This document shows, in pieces, positions 35,228 to 44,042 of a stretch of 64,000 bases of DNA. This stretch comes from Lachnospiraceae bacterium (GTDB lineage: Bacteria > Bacillota > Clostridia > Lachnospirales > Lachnospiraceae). The notes under the pieces are model-generated. The model worked only from the letters and a program-made list of their open reading frames with translations. It made no database searches and was not told the origin of the DNA. Position numbers and translations under genes: made by a program. Each line of letters starts with the position of its first letter. Within the stretch, counting starts at the first letter, position 1. The DNA lies in assembly GCA_003862155.1 (NCBI GenBank), contig QOUV01000002.1, forward strand, positions 1-64,000, read 5' to 3'.

Positions 35228-36154
35228 TTATTCCTGTGATTCCTCGGAATCCTCGTCGATGCTAGCATCACCTGTTCCGCTGATCGCAAAATAGATCGTG
35301 CCAAACGGATAGATGATCGGTACAACAAAGGCATCGTCTGAGAGCTCAAGCGTGTCTTCATCGGTAGGACCAGGAGGATCGAGCTCAGCTTCCTTCGAGT
35401 AGGTATTAGACATGTTTACAGAAAAGAGGCCGTTGTGAAGGTTGATGAAATCTTCGAGCGAAGCCTTTACGTATTCGTTGAACTCATCGAACTCCATCTT
35501 CGCATATCTGCTGGCGAAGGTGATAGCTGTCTCCGGCTCCATGTCTAAAGCAGTAAGCAGTGGAAGAAAACCTTTGATCTGCTGCGTGATGCAGAAATTC
35601 GTATCGTACGAATTTGTAAAAACAGGTGTCAGTGGTGTGAAATCAGAACCTATGAATCTGACAAGATTGTTGAAGAGCAGATTCATATAGATCAGAATGT
35701 TCTTAGGGAGAGGGCGGCCTGTCTGCTCGAAAAATTTATCAACGAGCTGCATAGACTCTTCCGGGAGCTCATTCGCTTCCATGTCGCTGTTCAGCTGATT
35801 TTCATCACGATAACCGAGCAGAAGTTCCTCGAGCTGGTTATTCGTAATGGCGCCCATATCTACAAGGTTCTGGCCCAAAAGAAGGTAGTCTGGTGACTGG
35901 GTGTTCAGAAGCTCGTTCAGCTGATCCTCAAAGAGGTAGTTCCTCTCAAGGGCGATCTGACCGAAATGCTTGTCTTCACGAGTCTGAAGGAAACAAACTT
36001 CATTCACTTCTTCAGCTGTCATATACCCCTTGTGCATAGCCAGAGTTCCAAGCTTGATGTGCGCTTCGGACAGGTGGGAAATAGCTTCTGTCAGCTGCTT
36101 CGGGGTTACGATATTTTTACTTAAAAGGTAACTTCCAAAAAACTGAGCGTACAT
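35228..36154 (-). CDS. MshEN-like repeat protein with CheX-like domain
   Basis: A 308-residue soluble protein. The first ~125 residues hold three repeats of the type FGSYLLSKNIVTPKQLTEAI, FGQIALERNYLFEDQLNELL and LGQNLVDMGAITNNQLEELL, resembling MshEN/GspE N-terminal domains, which in some proteins bind c-di-GMP. Residues ~140-290 resemble CheX/CheC-type phosphatases, with ASLEDFINLHNGLFSVN at the E-x-x-N position. An acidic tail ends it. The ATG directly follows the TAA of the response-regulator gene, so the two are coupled. I infer it dephosphorylates or binds that regulator, possibly under c-di-GMP control. Confidence 0.7.
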   Translation of the reverse strand: MYAQFFGSYLLSKNIVTPKQLTEAISHLSEAHIKLGTLAMHKGYMTAEEVNEVCFLQTREDKHFGQIALERNYLFEDQLNELLNTQSPDYLLLGQNLVDMGAITNNQLEELLLGYRDENQLNSDMEANELPEESMQLVDKFFEQTGRPLPKNILIYMNLLFNNLVRFIGSDFTPLTPVFTNSYDTNFCITQQIKGFLPLLTALDMEPETAITFASRYAKMEFDEFNEYVKASLEDFINLHNGLFSVNMSNTYSKEAELDPPGPTDEDTLELSDDAFVVPIIYPFGTIYFAISGTGDASIDEDSEESQE

Positions 36155-36532
36155 TTATTCTCCCCCTAAGTATTTGCTTAAGATCTGCTGAATAATTTCG
36201 TCCTTCACCGGCTTCTGGACAAAATCGATGGCACCGGCCTGGACAGCAGCGGTAAGCTGTTTCTGAGTACCTATAGAGGAGACAATGATGATCTTCGCAT
36301 CCTTGTCTTTCTTCGTGATCTCGAGTGTGGCAATGATGCCGTCGCGGACCGGCATGACAATATCGAGAAACGTCAGGTCCGGCTTCTCTTCTTCGTATTT
36401 GGTAACGGCTTCTTTTCCGTTTGCAGCTTCAATAAAAATCGGGTCTGTCACGTAGCGGGAGATTGTATCCTTGAGCTGCTGCCTTGCCAGGATAGAATCA
36501 TCACCAATTAAAATCTTCGCTTTTTCCTTCAT
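36155..36532 (-). CDS. CheY-like single-domain response regulator
   Basis: A 125-residue receiver domain with no output domain. The acidic pocket GDDS (~11), phospho-acceptor in FLDIVMPVRDG (~56), VSS (~85) and KPV lysine (~107) are all present. GGAAAAAGC lies near the start, and TAA is followed at once by the ATG of the MshEN/CheX-like gene. It probably relays a signal to motility or to a partner protein. The cognate kinase is not in this window. Confidence 0.93.
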   Translation of the reverse strand: MKEKAKILIGDDSILARQQLKDTISRYVTDPIFIEAANGKEAVTKYEEEKPDLTFLDIVMPVRDGIIATLEITKKDKDAKIIIVSSIGTQKQLTAAVQAGAIDFVQKPVKDEIIQQILSKYLGGE

Positions 36533-36553
36533 GATCTATCATCCTCATAAACA

Positions 36554-36934
36554 TCAAAGATAGATGTCAGATTTAAAATATTTCTCCTTGGCTTTCTTCA
36601 GGAAAAATATGAAATAGAGCCATACGGCGAGAAATATCAATAGCATTACTATACCAAAAATATTACCGCTTTTTTGGGATAAAGGCAATACTTTAAGGTC
36701 AGAAAGGAAACATAAAATTCCACAAATCGTGCTGACAACTGCAAAAACAAGTGTCTTCGGAAACATATAGGATGTGAAGCCCTCAGGATCCTCACAGCGG
36801 TCGACTTCTTCCTTCGCAAGGAGGATCGGAGGTACTTTCTTTTCCTGTCTCATATGAAATGCAGTGTAGAGCAGGTATGCACCCAGTCCAGCGATGGCCA
36901 GGTCGAAAACCAGCATTATATTAAAATCTTTCAT
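36554..36934 (-). CDS. hypothetical membrane protein
   Basis: A 126-residue protein with three hydrophobic segments (~6-24, ~62-82, ~93-113) and a short charged tail. I recognise no family. The 20-base gap to the response-regulator gene and 3-base gap to the citrate-synthase gene place it in the same minus-strand operon. Confidence 0.6.
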   Translation of the reverse strand: MKDFNIMLVFDLAIAGLGAYLLYTAFHMRQEKKVPPILLAKEEVDRCEDPEGFTSYMFPKTLVFAVVSTICGILCFLSDLKVLPLSQKSGNIFGIVMLLIFLAVWLYFIFFLKKAKEKYFKSDIYL

Positions 36935-36937
36935 GTG

Positions 36938-38311
36938 TTACCTTTCATCAATTGGGATGTATTTTCTGTGCTTGGCGACTGTCATGTAAGCAGGACGCAT
37001 GATCTTGTCGTGGTGACTTAACTCTTCAAGCCTGTGTGCCGACCATCCGGCGATACGGGCTATCGCAAAAATAGGTGTGAAGAGCTCCATCGGAAGACCG
37101 AGCATCTGATATACAAAGCCGCTGAAAAAATCGACATTAGGGCTGACACCTTTGTAGATCTTTCTCTCTTCGGAAATAATCTGAGGCGCGAGGCGCTCTA
37201 CCAGTGAATAGAGTGCGTACTCCTTGTCGTATCCCTTCGCCTCGGCCAGCTGCTCTACGTATCCCTGGAAGAGAACGGCACGGGGGTCTGAGATCGAGTA
37301 GACGGCGTGTCCGATTCCGTAGATAAGGCCTGCATGATCGAAGGCCTCCTTGTGAAGCAGGGCACGAAGGTATGCGCCGACTTCCTCCTCGTCGGTCCAG
37401 TCTTTTACATTCTTCTTAAGGTCTGCAAACATCTTCACGACCTTGATATTCGCACCGCCGTGGCGAGGTCCTTTAAGTGAGCCTAAAGCCGCTGCGATGG
37501 CCGAATAAGTATCTGTACCAGATGATGAAACCAGATGCGTGGTAAATGTAGAGTTGTTGCCGCCGCCGTGCTCTGCATGGAGAATAAGAGCCACATCGAG
37601 AAGCTTCGCCTCGAGCGGAGTGAAGCTGCTGTCGTCTCTTAAGCAGTGCAGGATATTTTCAGCGGTAGAGTACTCCTTCTTCGGACGGTGAATGATAAGC
37701 GAATCGCCCTTGGCGTAGTAGCGATAAGCCTGGTAACCGTACACTGAAAGCAGTGGGAACATGGCTATCAGCTGAAGACACTGCCTTAACACATTTGGCT
37801 GTGAAATATCGTCCGGATTGTCATCGTATGAATAGAGGGCCAGAACAGATCTCGCGAGCGAGTTCATCATGTCATTTGAAGGCTTCTTTAAAATAGAGTC
37901 TCTTACGAAATTCTTCGGGAGAGATCTGTAGGAAGACAGAAGCTTGATAAAATTGCGGAGCTGCTTCTTCGTCGGAAGTTCTCCAAACAGGAGCAGATAG
38001 GTGATCTCCTCAAAACCGAAATGACTGTCAGGCCTGATGTTATTTACGATGTCCTGAATCTTATAGCCTCTATAGTAAAGCTCACCAGGTATCGGGACGT
38101 TCTTTCCGTCTATGACACGCTGTGAATTTACTTCAGAGATGTTCGTGATGCCTACCAGGACACCTTTGCCGTTCAGATCACGGAGTCCGCGCTTAACACC
38201 GTACTCGGTATAGAGCTCAGGGTTAACATAGGCGGCCTGCTCTGTAAGGCCAGCCAGTTTCTCAATCTCTGGCGTTATCTTACTGTAACTCGATGGCAAA
38301 ATATCCCTCAC
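36938..38311 (-). CDS. citrate synthase
   Basis: A 457-residue enzyme condensing acetyl-CoA and oxaloacetate. LLVALILHAEHGGGNNSTF-like residues (LHAEHGGGNNSTFTTHLV, ~244), GSLKGPRHGGANIKV (~275) and GIGHAVYSISDPRA (~327) give the catalytic His/His/Asp set. The N-terminal ~60 residues are an extension seen in clostridial forms. The GTG at 38311 lacks an RBS; a TTG at 38299 with GAGGG upstream is an alternative. With PEP carboxykinase divergent, it marks partial TCA/glutamate metabolism. Confidence 0.92.
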   Translation of the reverse strand: MRDILPSSYSKITPEIEKLAGLTEQAAYVNPELYTEYGVKRGLRDLNGKGVLVGITNISEVNSQRVIDGKNVPIPGELYYRGYKIQDIVNNIRPDSHFGFEEITYLLLFGELPTKKQLRNFIKLLSSYRSLPKNFVRDSILKKPSNDMMNSLARSVLALYSYDDNPDDISQPNVLRQCLQLIAMFPLLSVYGYQAYRYYAKGDSLIIHRPKKEYSTAENILHCLRDDSSFTPLEAKLLDVALILHAEHGGGNNSTFTTHLVSSSGTDTYSAIAAALGSLKGPRHGGANIKVVKMFADLKKNVKDWTDEEEVGAYLRALLHKEAFDHAGLIYGIGHAVYSISDPRAVLFQGYVEQLAEAKGYDKEYALYSLVERLAPQIISEERKIYKGVSPNVDFFSGFVYQMLGLPMELFTPIFAIARIAGWSAHRLEELSHHDKIMRPAYMTVAKHRKYIPIDER

Positions 38312-38353
38312 TTTCTATATTTTTTCAAAAAGTTTATAATTAGTGTAGACCTT

Positions 38354-38382
38354 ATTTTAGCAGTTTGCGGGATTTTTTACAA
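38354..38382 (-). promoter_or_regulatory. promoter of the citrate-synthase operon
   Basis: On the minus strand TTGTAA (38377-38382), 17-base spacer, TAAAAT (38354-38359). Confidence 0.65.
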
Positions 38383-38422
38383 GAAGCTTAGTTAAGAATT
38401 TGTTAATTAATATTCATGATCT

Positions 38423-38444
38423 GGTGGTCAAAAGGTTGACCACC
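38423..38444. promoter_or_regulatory. perfect inverted repeat between citrate synthase and pckA (candidate operator)
   Basis: GGTGGTCAA (38423-38431), 4 bases, TTGACCACC (38436-38444). It lies between the two divergent promoters, about 97 bases upstream of the predicted pckA start and ~85 upstream of the citrate-synthase start. No T run follows, so an operator is more likely than a terminator. Confidence 0.6.
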
Positions 38445-38496
38445 GGATAATATTTATTAAATGAGCTGATTTTAATGCAGAGTGCCCAAAAATGAG

Positions 38497-38524
38497 TTGA
38501 TTTTTCCCGGCAATAAGGTATAAT
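38497..38524 (+). promoter_or_regulatory. promoter of pckA
   Basis: TTGATT (38497-38502), 16-base spacer, TATAAT (38519-38524). An earlier in-frame ATG at 38523 falls inside the -10, which supports the coding start at 38580. Confidence 0.75.
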
Positions 38525-38579
38525 GAAATTCGGTACTTGTAAAAATACAATTAAAGAATCAGAAAGAGGTTATCAAAAA

Positions 38580-40187
38580 ATGGCTAATATCGATCTGACA
38601 CAGTATGGGATCACCGGTACGACTGAAATCGTTTACAATCCTTCATATGAGGATCTGTACAAGGAAGAGATGGCACCGGGTCTCACAGGTTATGAGAAGG
38701 GTCAGGAGACTGAGCTTGGCGCTGTTAACGTTATGACGGGTATTTTCACTGGACGTTCTCCTAAGGATAAGTACATCGTTATGGACGAGAACTCTAAGGA
38801 CACTGTATGGTGGAATTCAGAGGAGTATCCGAACGATAACCATCCTGCATCAGAGGATACATGGAAAGCCTGCAAGGACATTGCAAAGAATGAGCTTTCA
38901 AACAAGAAGCTCTATGTTGTAGATGGTTTCTGCGGTGCCAATAAGGATACCAGAATGGCTGTCCGTTTCATCATGGAAGTAGCTTGGCAGGCACATTTCG
39001 TAAAGAATATGTTCATCCGTCCTACTGAAGAGGAGCAGAAGAATTTCAAGCCTGATTTTATCGTATATAACGCTTCAAAGGCAAAGGTTGAGAACTACAA
39101 GGAGCTCGGTCTTCGTTCAGAGACAGCAGTTCTTTTCAATATCACAAGCCATGAGCAGGTTATCATCAATACCTGGTACGGCGGTGAGATGAAGAAGGGT
39201 ATGTTCTCTATGATGAACTACTACCTTCCACTCAAGGGCATTGCATCAATGCACTGCTCAGCTAACACCGACCTTAACGGCGAGCACACATCTATTTTCT
39301 TCGGACTTTCAGGAACAGGAAAGACTACACTTTCTACTGATCCTAAGAGACTTCTTATCGGCGACGATGAGCACGGCTGGGATGACAACGGTGTATTCAA
39401 CCTCGAGGGAGGCTGCTACGCTAAGGTTATCAACCTTGATAAGGACGCTGAGCCGGATATCTATGGCGCTATCAAGAGAGACGCTCTTCTTGAGAACGTT
39501 ACTGTAGACGCTAACGGCAAGATTGATTTCGCAGATAAGTCAGTTACAGAGAATACTCGTGTATCTTATCCTATCTACCACATCGAGAAGATCGTTAAGC
39601 CTATCTCACACGGCCCGGCTGCTGATAACGTTATCTTCCTTTCAGCAGATGCATTCGGAGTACTTCCTCCTGTATCTATCCTTACACCAGAGCAGACAAA
39701 GTACTACTTCCTTTCAGGATTCACTGCAAAGCTCGCTGGTACAGAGAGAGGCATCACAGAGCCTACTCCTACATTCTCAGCCTGCTTCGGACAGGCATTC
39801 CTCGAGCTTCATCCTACAAAGTACGCTGAAGAGCTTGTTAAGAGGATGAACAAGAGCGGAGCTAAGGCTTATCTCGTTAACACTGGTTGGAACGGAACTG
39901 GAAAGAGAATCTCTATCAAGGATACAAGAGGCATCATCACAGCTATTCAGACAGGCGCCGTAGACAAGGCTCCTACAAAGAAGATTCCTTACTTCGATTT
40001 CGAGGTTCCTACAGAGCTTCCTGGCGTTGATCCAGCTATCCTTGATCCACGTGACACTTATGCTAGTGCTTCAGAGTGGGATGAGAAGGCTAAGGATCTC
40101 GCTCAGAGATTCATCAAGAACTTCAAGAAGTATGAGGGTAACGACGCTGGTAAGGCACTTGTTCCAGCAGGTCCTCACCTTGACTGA
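38580..40187 (+). CDS. pckA: phosphoenolpyruvate carboxykinase (ATP)
   Basis: A 535-residue cytosolic enzyme interconverting oxaloacetate and PEP with [24 protein letters not shown] holds the substrate-binding [26 protein letters not shown] precedes the kinase-1a P-loop [11 protein letters not shown], and [14 protein letters not shown] is the metal-binding kinase-2 region. The ATG at 38580 has AGAGGT about 10 bases upstream. In anaerobes it often works toward oxaloacetate, fixing CO2. It has its own promoter and terminator; the palindrome at 38423-38444 may control it and the divergent citrate synthase. Confidence 0.97.
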   Translation: MANIDLTQYGITGTTEIVYNPSYEDLYKEEMAPGLTGYEKGQETELGAVNVMTGIFTGRSPKDKYIVMDENSKDTVWWNSEEYPNDNHPASEDTWKACKDIAKNELSNKKLYVVDGFCGANKDTRMAVRFIMEVAWQAHFVKNMFIRPTEEEQKNFKPDFIVYNASKAKVENYKELGLRSETAVLFNITSHEQVIINTWYGGEMKKGMFSMMNYYLPLKGIASMHCSANTDLNGEHTSIFFGLSGTGKTTLSTDPKRLLIGDDEHGWDDNGVFNLEGGCYAKVINLDKDAEPDIYGAIKRDALLENVTVDANGKIDFADKSVTENTRVSYPIYHIEKIVKPISHGPAADNVIFLSADAFGVLPPVSILTPEQTKYYFLSGFTAKLAGTERGITEPTPTFSACFGQAFLELHPTKYAEELVKRMNKSGAKAYLVNTGWNGTGKRISIKDTRGIITAIQTGAVDKAPTKKIPYFDFEVPTELPGVDPAILDPRDTYASASEWDEKAKDLAQRFIKNFKKYEGNDAGKALVPAGPHLD

Positions 40188-40212
40188 TAGTCACTTATTA
40201 TAAAAATACCGG

Positions 40213-40245
40213 GAGCCGGCAGAGAAATCTGCCGGCTCTTTTTTT
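40213..40245 (+). terminator. terminator after pckA
   Basis: GAGCCGGCAGA (40213-40223) and TCTGCCGGCTC (40228-40238) close a GAAA tetraloop, followed by seven T. Confidence 0.92.
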
Positions 40246-40291
40246 GCGCCCTGAGTTTGATCGGATAACTATTGGATTGATCTTTTGTTTT

Positions 40292-40384
40292 GCTTATGGT
40301 TAAGCTCTTGACTTGATTTTTTGCTTATGGTTAAGCTCTTGACTTGATTTTTTGTTTATGGTTAAGCTATCGACTTGGCTTTTG
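40292..40384. repeat. 31-bp tandem repeat, three copies
   Basis: Copies start at 40292, 40323 and 40354. Each holds GCTTATGGTTAAGC (a small GCTTA/TAAGC palindrome) then TCTTGACTTGAT and T-rich sequence; the third copy is slightly diverged. No coding potential. Confidence 0.85.
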
Positions 40385-40409
40385 GTGTATACATGCATTT
40401 TTAGAATTT

Positions 40410-40560
40410 CCGGGTGTTTTTTTCCTGAAAAAATAAGATTTGACCAGGATTTTTGAAGAAATTCAAAATTACAGGGTGTTTTCCGTCGGTAAACTAAAGT
40501 AAAACACCCTGTTTTTTGTCTTTTCTTAAAGAAATCCGGGTCAAAATTTGATTTGTTTCC
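40410..40560. repeat. CGGGTGTTTT palindromic repeat, copy B
   Basis: CCGGGTGTTTTT opens the element. An inverted repeat follows: the left arm has TTTGACCAGGATTTTTGAA then CAGGGTGTTTT (to 40482), the right arm AAAACACCCTG (from 40501) then AAAGAAATCCGGGTCAAA. The centre is ~18 bases. It shares building blocks with 11454-11553. Confidence 0.65.
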
Positions 40561-40587
40561 AGAAAAAATACATTGCGGAGCCGGAAA

Positions 40588-41496
40588 TTATTTCTTTACT
40601 GTAACATCCCCGTTCTTTGTACTCAGTATCATGACGTTCGATCCTTTTCCTACAGTGATATCTGAGCCATAGGAGAGGGTACCCTTATATAGGCCGTCTC
40701 CGATGGAAATGTCTCCATTTCCTCCATTCAGGTTAAAGGTGTAAGAAGACAAATCATCGGATGTAGAAATCCTTATATCGCCATTCGTGCTGGTCACCTC
40801 GGATTTCTTAAAGCTGACATTTGACGCGATTATATCACCGCTTTTACTTGTCATTTTTGAGTCATTAAAGTCTGCTCCTGACACCGTCATATCGCCGTTT
40901 TCAGTGTATAGAGTGGCAGTATCTGCGGTCATTGAATCAGATGATTTAAAAACAATGTCTCCATTCTTACTATTCAGAGTCAAAGTATCAACGTTCAAAT
41001 CCTTATCAGCACCAAAGACTATATCCCCATCCTGGCTATTGATGCTTATTGTATTTACAGCAAGTTTTTGCTTTGTACCAAAACAAGTATCTCCAGTGTA
41101 TGCTGCCACATTAATCTCATTTAATTCCGTAAGGCTGTCTGGAATGGTTACTTTAAGAACACCGGACGGTTTTTTACCAGTGGCGGGATCCTTGACAGTA
41201 AGAACACCATTCTCGACCTTATACGTAGGAAGTATAGATTCTTTTCCCACATAAGTAAGAGAATAGTCGTCGCCAGATATAAATGCCACATCGGCATTGT
41301 GAAGAGAAATCTGCGCAGTGGAAAAGACGTTTATTTTTTTCAGAGTCTTATGATTGCCCTTGGAGCCAAGGTTATATGAAAAGTAGTTTCCGGAGGCATT
41401 AAGTAACGGCTTTCCTATGTGCAGATAGGTGCCATAGCAGATGCCGGCGATTGTGATTATGCCTAGAAGAATCAGATAAATGCTTCTTTTTTTCAT
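40588..41496 (-). CDS. DUF4097-family beta-helix protein, membrane anchored
   Basis: A 302-residue protein with a short basic N-terminus and one transmembrane segment (~5-25), then repeated beta-strand units (e.g. NSKNGDIVFKSSDSM, TSKSGDIIASNVS, GGNGDISIGDG). The repeating NGDI/SGDI turns are typical of DUF4097 putative-adhesin proteins. It is last in a PadR-DUF1700-DUF4097 operon, 6 bases after the previous gene. The function of such modules is unclear; envelope sensing is an inference. Confidence 0.85.
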   Translation of the reverse strand: MKKRSIYLILLGIITIAGICYGTYLHIGKPLLNASGNYFSYNLGSKGNHKTLKKINVFSTAQISLHNADVAFISGDDYSLTYVGKESILPTYKVENGVLTVKDPATGKKPSGVLKVTIPDSLTELNEINVAAYTGDTCFGTKQKLAVNTISINSQDGDIVFGADKDLNVDTLTLNSKNGDIVFKSSDSMTADTATLYTENGDMTVSGADFNDSKMTSKSGDIIASNVSFKKSEVTSTNGDIRISTSDDLSSYTFNLNGGNGDISIGDGLYKGTLSYGSDITVGKGSNVMILSTKNGDVTVKK

Positions 41497-41502
41497 GACA
41501 GC

Positions 41503-42498
41503 TCAGTCCTCCCTTTTTGTTCCAAAGATATTATTTATAATAGTGCTGACTATGGCGGCGATTGGCCAGATGATCCAGCTTATAGCCCAGCTGAATGTGA
41601 GGAAGCTTATGACCAGGTAAATGCAGGTCACAATCGGCCAGTAAACTGACATGACCTTTTTAAGAGTAGGATTCTCGTAATAGACCTCGTCCTGGCCTTT
41701 GGAGTAATGGCCCTCCATTCTCTGGCGGCTGTTGAGTCTTAAGAGACGGACATAGCCCTCGTCTCTGGCACCGGCTGATATCAGAATCAGCACTCCGAAT
41801 CCAACCAGAAGAAGCAGAATTACAACGCCAACCAGCGAATAGATGGCTCCGTCGCCTATCATGCTTAAAACTATAAGCGGTACATAGCAGACGCAGAGCA
41901 GAAGCACAGCTATCGTGCGCTGAAGGATTATTGTGCCATGGAGTCTGTTTCTTGCGTCATTTACCATTCCGGCTGTAGAATAATCTATGCTGCACGGCTC
42001 ATATTTAAGAAAGCGCCACTTGTCCATCCTGAGATTGCTGTATGTGCAGAGCGCGACGCAGGCGGCTACCGAGCAGAATAAGAAAACAAGTCCAATCACC
42101 ATGTATATGTCATCTGAGTCAGACGCAGCGCTTGCAAGTATGACTCCCGAGGCAGAAATTATAGATAAAAATACACCGATTCCACGGATAAGTCCGCAGA
42201 TTGCGGATTCCTGAACAAAAGCTCTTGCTTCATCCTCTGTTACCTGACGGGTATTTATGGCCTCGCCCTGGTCGTGCAGGATATGACTGATGCCTAAGGC
42301 ATCGCCCAATTCATCGAGATTTCCAAACTCTGAGATGACCTGTCCCACAGCCTCGTTTTTGTTCTTTCCCTCATTTATAAGCTCTGTGTATTTGTCTTCC
42401 ATCATCTGTCCGAGCTCGCACTTTGCCTTTATGACCTCAGGCGTATTCGGCAGACTCGCAAACATCGATTCCAGATAATTCTTAATAGTTTCCATCAT
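41503..42498 (-). CDS. DUF1700-type membrane protein
   Basis: A ~331-residue protein. The N-terminal ~75 residues are a helical DUF1700-like domain (NYLESMFASLPNTPEVIKAK, VISEFGNLDELGDALGIS); six hydrophobic segments follow, in two groups. AAGGAG precedes tandem ATGs at 42498 and 42495; the first overlaps the PadR stop, so the genes are coupled. In known modules the DUF1700 protein is controlled by the PadR regulator. Confidence 0.8.
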   Translation of the reverse strand: MMETIKNYLESMFASLPNTPEVIKAKCELGQMMEDKYTELINEGKNKNEAVGQVISEFGNLDELGDALGISHILHDQGEAINTRQVTEDEARAFVQESAICGLIRGIGVFLSIISASGVILASAASDSDDIYMVIGLVFLFCSVAACVALCTYSNLRMDKWRFLKYEPCSIDYSTAGMVNDARNRLHGTIILQRTIAVLLLCVCYVPLIVLSMIGDGAIYSLVGVVILLLLVGFGVLILISAGARDEGYVRLLRLNSRQRMEGHYSKGQDEVYYENPTLKKVMSVYWPIVTCIYLVISFLTFSWAISWIIWPIAAIVSTIINNIFGTKRED

Positions 42499-42827
42499 GA
42501 CTCCTTCCTGATAAAGTGCTCTATCACTTTCTTCGTTAATTCCCACTCGCTGCATTTCTCCTGGTAATACTGCCGTCCCTTATCGGTGATCCGGTAGTAT
42601 GTCCGCCGTTTCCCGTTGTCTGCGAATCCCGCAAACGACTCGACGTAACCGTTCTTTTCCATTCGGGTAAAGGCGGAATATAATGTAGTTTCTTTGATGA
42701 TGTAGGCATCGTCAGTCAGATCTCTGATTCTCTTCGAGATCTCGTATCCATATGAGGGAGAATCGAGCAGCAGGCTTAGGATTATCGTGTCATTGTAGCC
42801 TCGAATGACATCACTGCTGATTTCCAC
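42495..42827 (-). CDS. PadR-family transcriptional regulator
   Basis: A 110-residue winged-helix protein: ILSLLLDSPSYGYEISKRI, TTLYSAFTRMEKNGYVES and KRRTYYRITDKGRQYYQE are typical of short (subfamily 2) PadR proteins. AAAGGAGG lies upstream. Its own promoter region carries TACGAC/GTCGTA palindromes (42851-42880), expected of autorepression. It heads the operon with DUF1700 and DUF4097 genes. Confidence 0.93.
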   Translation of the reverse strand: MEISSDVIRGYNDTIILSLLLDSPSYGYEISKRIRDLTDDAYIIKETTLYSAFTRMEKNGYVESFAGFADNGKRRTYYRITDKGRQYYQEKCSEWELTKKVIEHFIRKES

Positions 42828-42850
42828 ACTATACCTCCTTTCAATTTTAT

Positions 42851-42880
42851 ATCGACTGTCGTATTACGACTGTCGTAGTA
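42851..42880 (-). promoter_or_regulatory. candidate PadR operator
   Basis: On the minus strand TACGAC-A-GTCGTA is a perfect palindrome around one base, and TACGACAGTCGATA follows directly. TTGTCA (42886-42891), a possible -35, precedes them, so the sites cover the promoter. A further half-copy CTACGACAG lies at about 42899-42906. Confidence 0.7.
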
Positions 42881-43030
42881 TCTTTTGACAACAATATACT
42901 ACGACAGATGAAGTATGTCAATACCTTTCTTTGAAAAAATAAAAGCTGCCCAGGACATTTCCTGTTCCCACAAGCCATGCAATTGGTGTATAATGCAGTG
43001 GAAGATTTTTAAATCTGGGAGGTAATTAAA

Positions 43031-43984
43031 ATGGGTTTTAAAGATTCGAAGGTTGTAATTGTCGGCTGCGGAAATGTCGGAAGCACAACGGCTTATACTA
43101 TCATCAATCAGGGGCTTGCCGAGGAGGTTGTCCTTATCGATGTGAACAAGGATAAGGCCTACGCCGAGGCTCTTGACATGGCGCATTCGATTTATTTTAT
43201 GAACCGCAATATCAAAATTCATCCGGGAGATTACAGTGACTGCCACGATGCTGATATCGTCATCATCACAGCTTCGGCTCCAATGCCGAAGGATTCGTCA
43301 AGCCGTCTGGATATGCTTGCTCCTAGTATGAAGATCATAAAAAGCATTGTAGGTTCGGTTATGGAAAGCGGATTTGACGGTATTTTTCTTGTAATCTCAA
43401 ATCCTGTCGACATTATGACATATATGGTCTATAAGCTTTCAGGACTTCCGAAGAATCAGGTAATAGGATCCGGTACAAATCTGGACTCTGCGCGTCTCTG
43501 CTGTGAGCTTGCAAAAATGTACGACCTCGATTCTAAGAGCGTTTCTGCCTACGTCTGCGGTGAGCATGGTGACAGTGAGATCGTTTCCTGGCATTCGGCA
43601 GTCATCGGTGGCAAGCCCGTAGAAAATGTCATGAAGGACAATCCGGACAGGACTCAGAATGTGACACCTGAGGATTTGCAGAAGCAGACAATCAAGGCGG
43701 GATGGGATATTTTTAACAGAAAGGGCAATACCTGCTACGGAATTGCTGCATCGGCAGCTGCCATCTGTAAATCAATCCTTTTCAATGAGAACCATATCTA
43801 CCCTGTAACTGTCGGGCTTTCCGGCGAATACGGCATAGAAAACGCATGGCTCTCAGTCCCTACGATAATCGATAAGACAGGCTCGAAGGAAATCGTGGAG
43901 ATAAATCTTGATCCGAAGGAGGAGGCTGCTCTTCGCCAGTCAGCAAAGCTGCTTTCGTCCTTCTACGATGAGCTTAATCTGTAA
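43031..43984 (+). CDS. L-lactate/malate dehydrogenase-family oxidoreductase
   Basis: A 317-residue NAD-dependent 2-hydroxyacid dehydrogenase. VVIVGCGNVGSTTAY is the dinucleotide fold, ISNPVDIMTY (~128) matches LDH, and the catalytic histidine is in CGEHGDSEIVSWHSA (~180). The specificity loop reads ASAPMPKDSSSR rather than the LDH AxxxQKPGETR or the MDH form with Arg; it is one residue longer and lacks both diagnostic residues. LDH is the best guess but the substrate is uncertain. TCTGGGAGG precedes the ATG. Confidence 0.85.
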   Translation: MGFKDSKVVIVGCGNVGSTTAYTIINQGLAEEVVLIDVNKDKAYAEALDMAHSIYFMNRNIKIHPGDYSDCHDADIVIITASAPMPKDSSSRLDMLAPSMKIIKSIVGSVMESGFDGIFLVISNPVDIMTYMVYKLSGLPKNQVIGSGTNLDSARLCCELAKMYDLDSKSVSAYVCGEHGDSEIVSWHSAVIGGKPVENVMKDNPDRTQNVTPEDLQKQTIKAGWDIFNRKGNTCYGIAASAAAICKSILFNENHIYPVTVGLSGEYGIENAWLSVPTIIDKTGSKEIVEINLDPKEEAALRQSAKLLSSFYDELNL

Positions 43985-44042
43985 AAACAGATACTTCATT
44001 TCAGGCTGTTCGGGAAACTATCACAGTATCCCGGGCAGTTTT

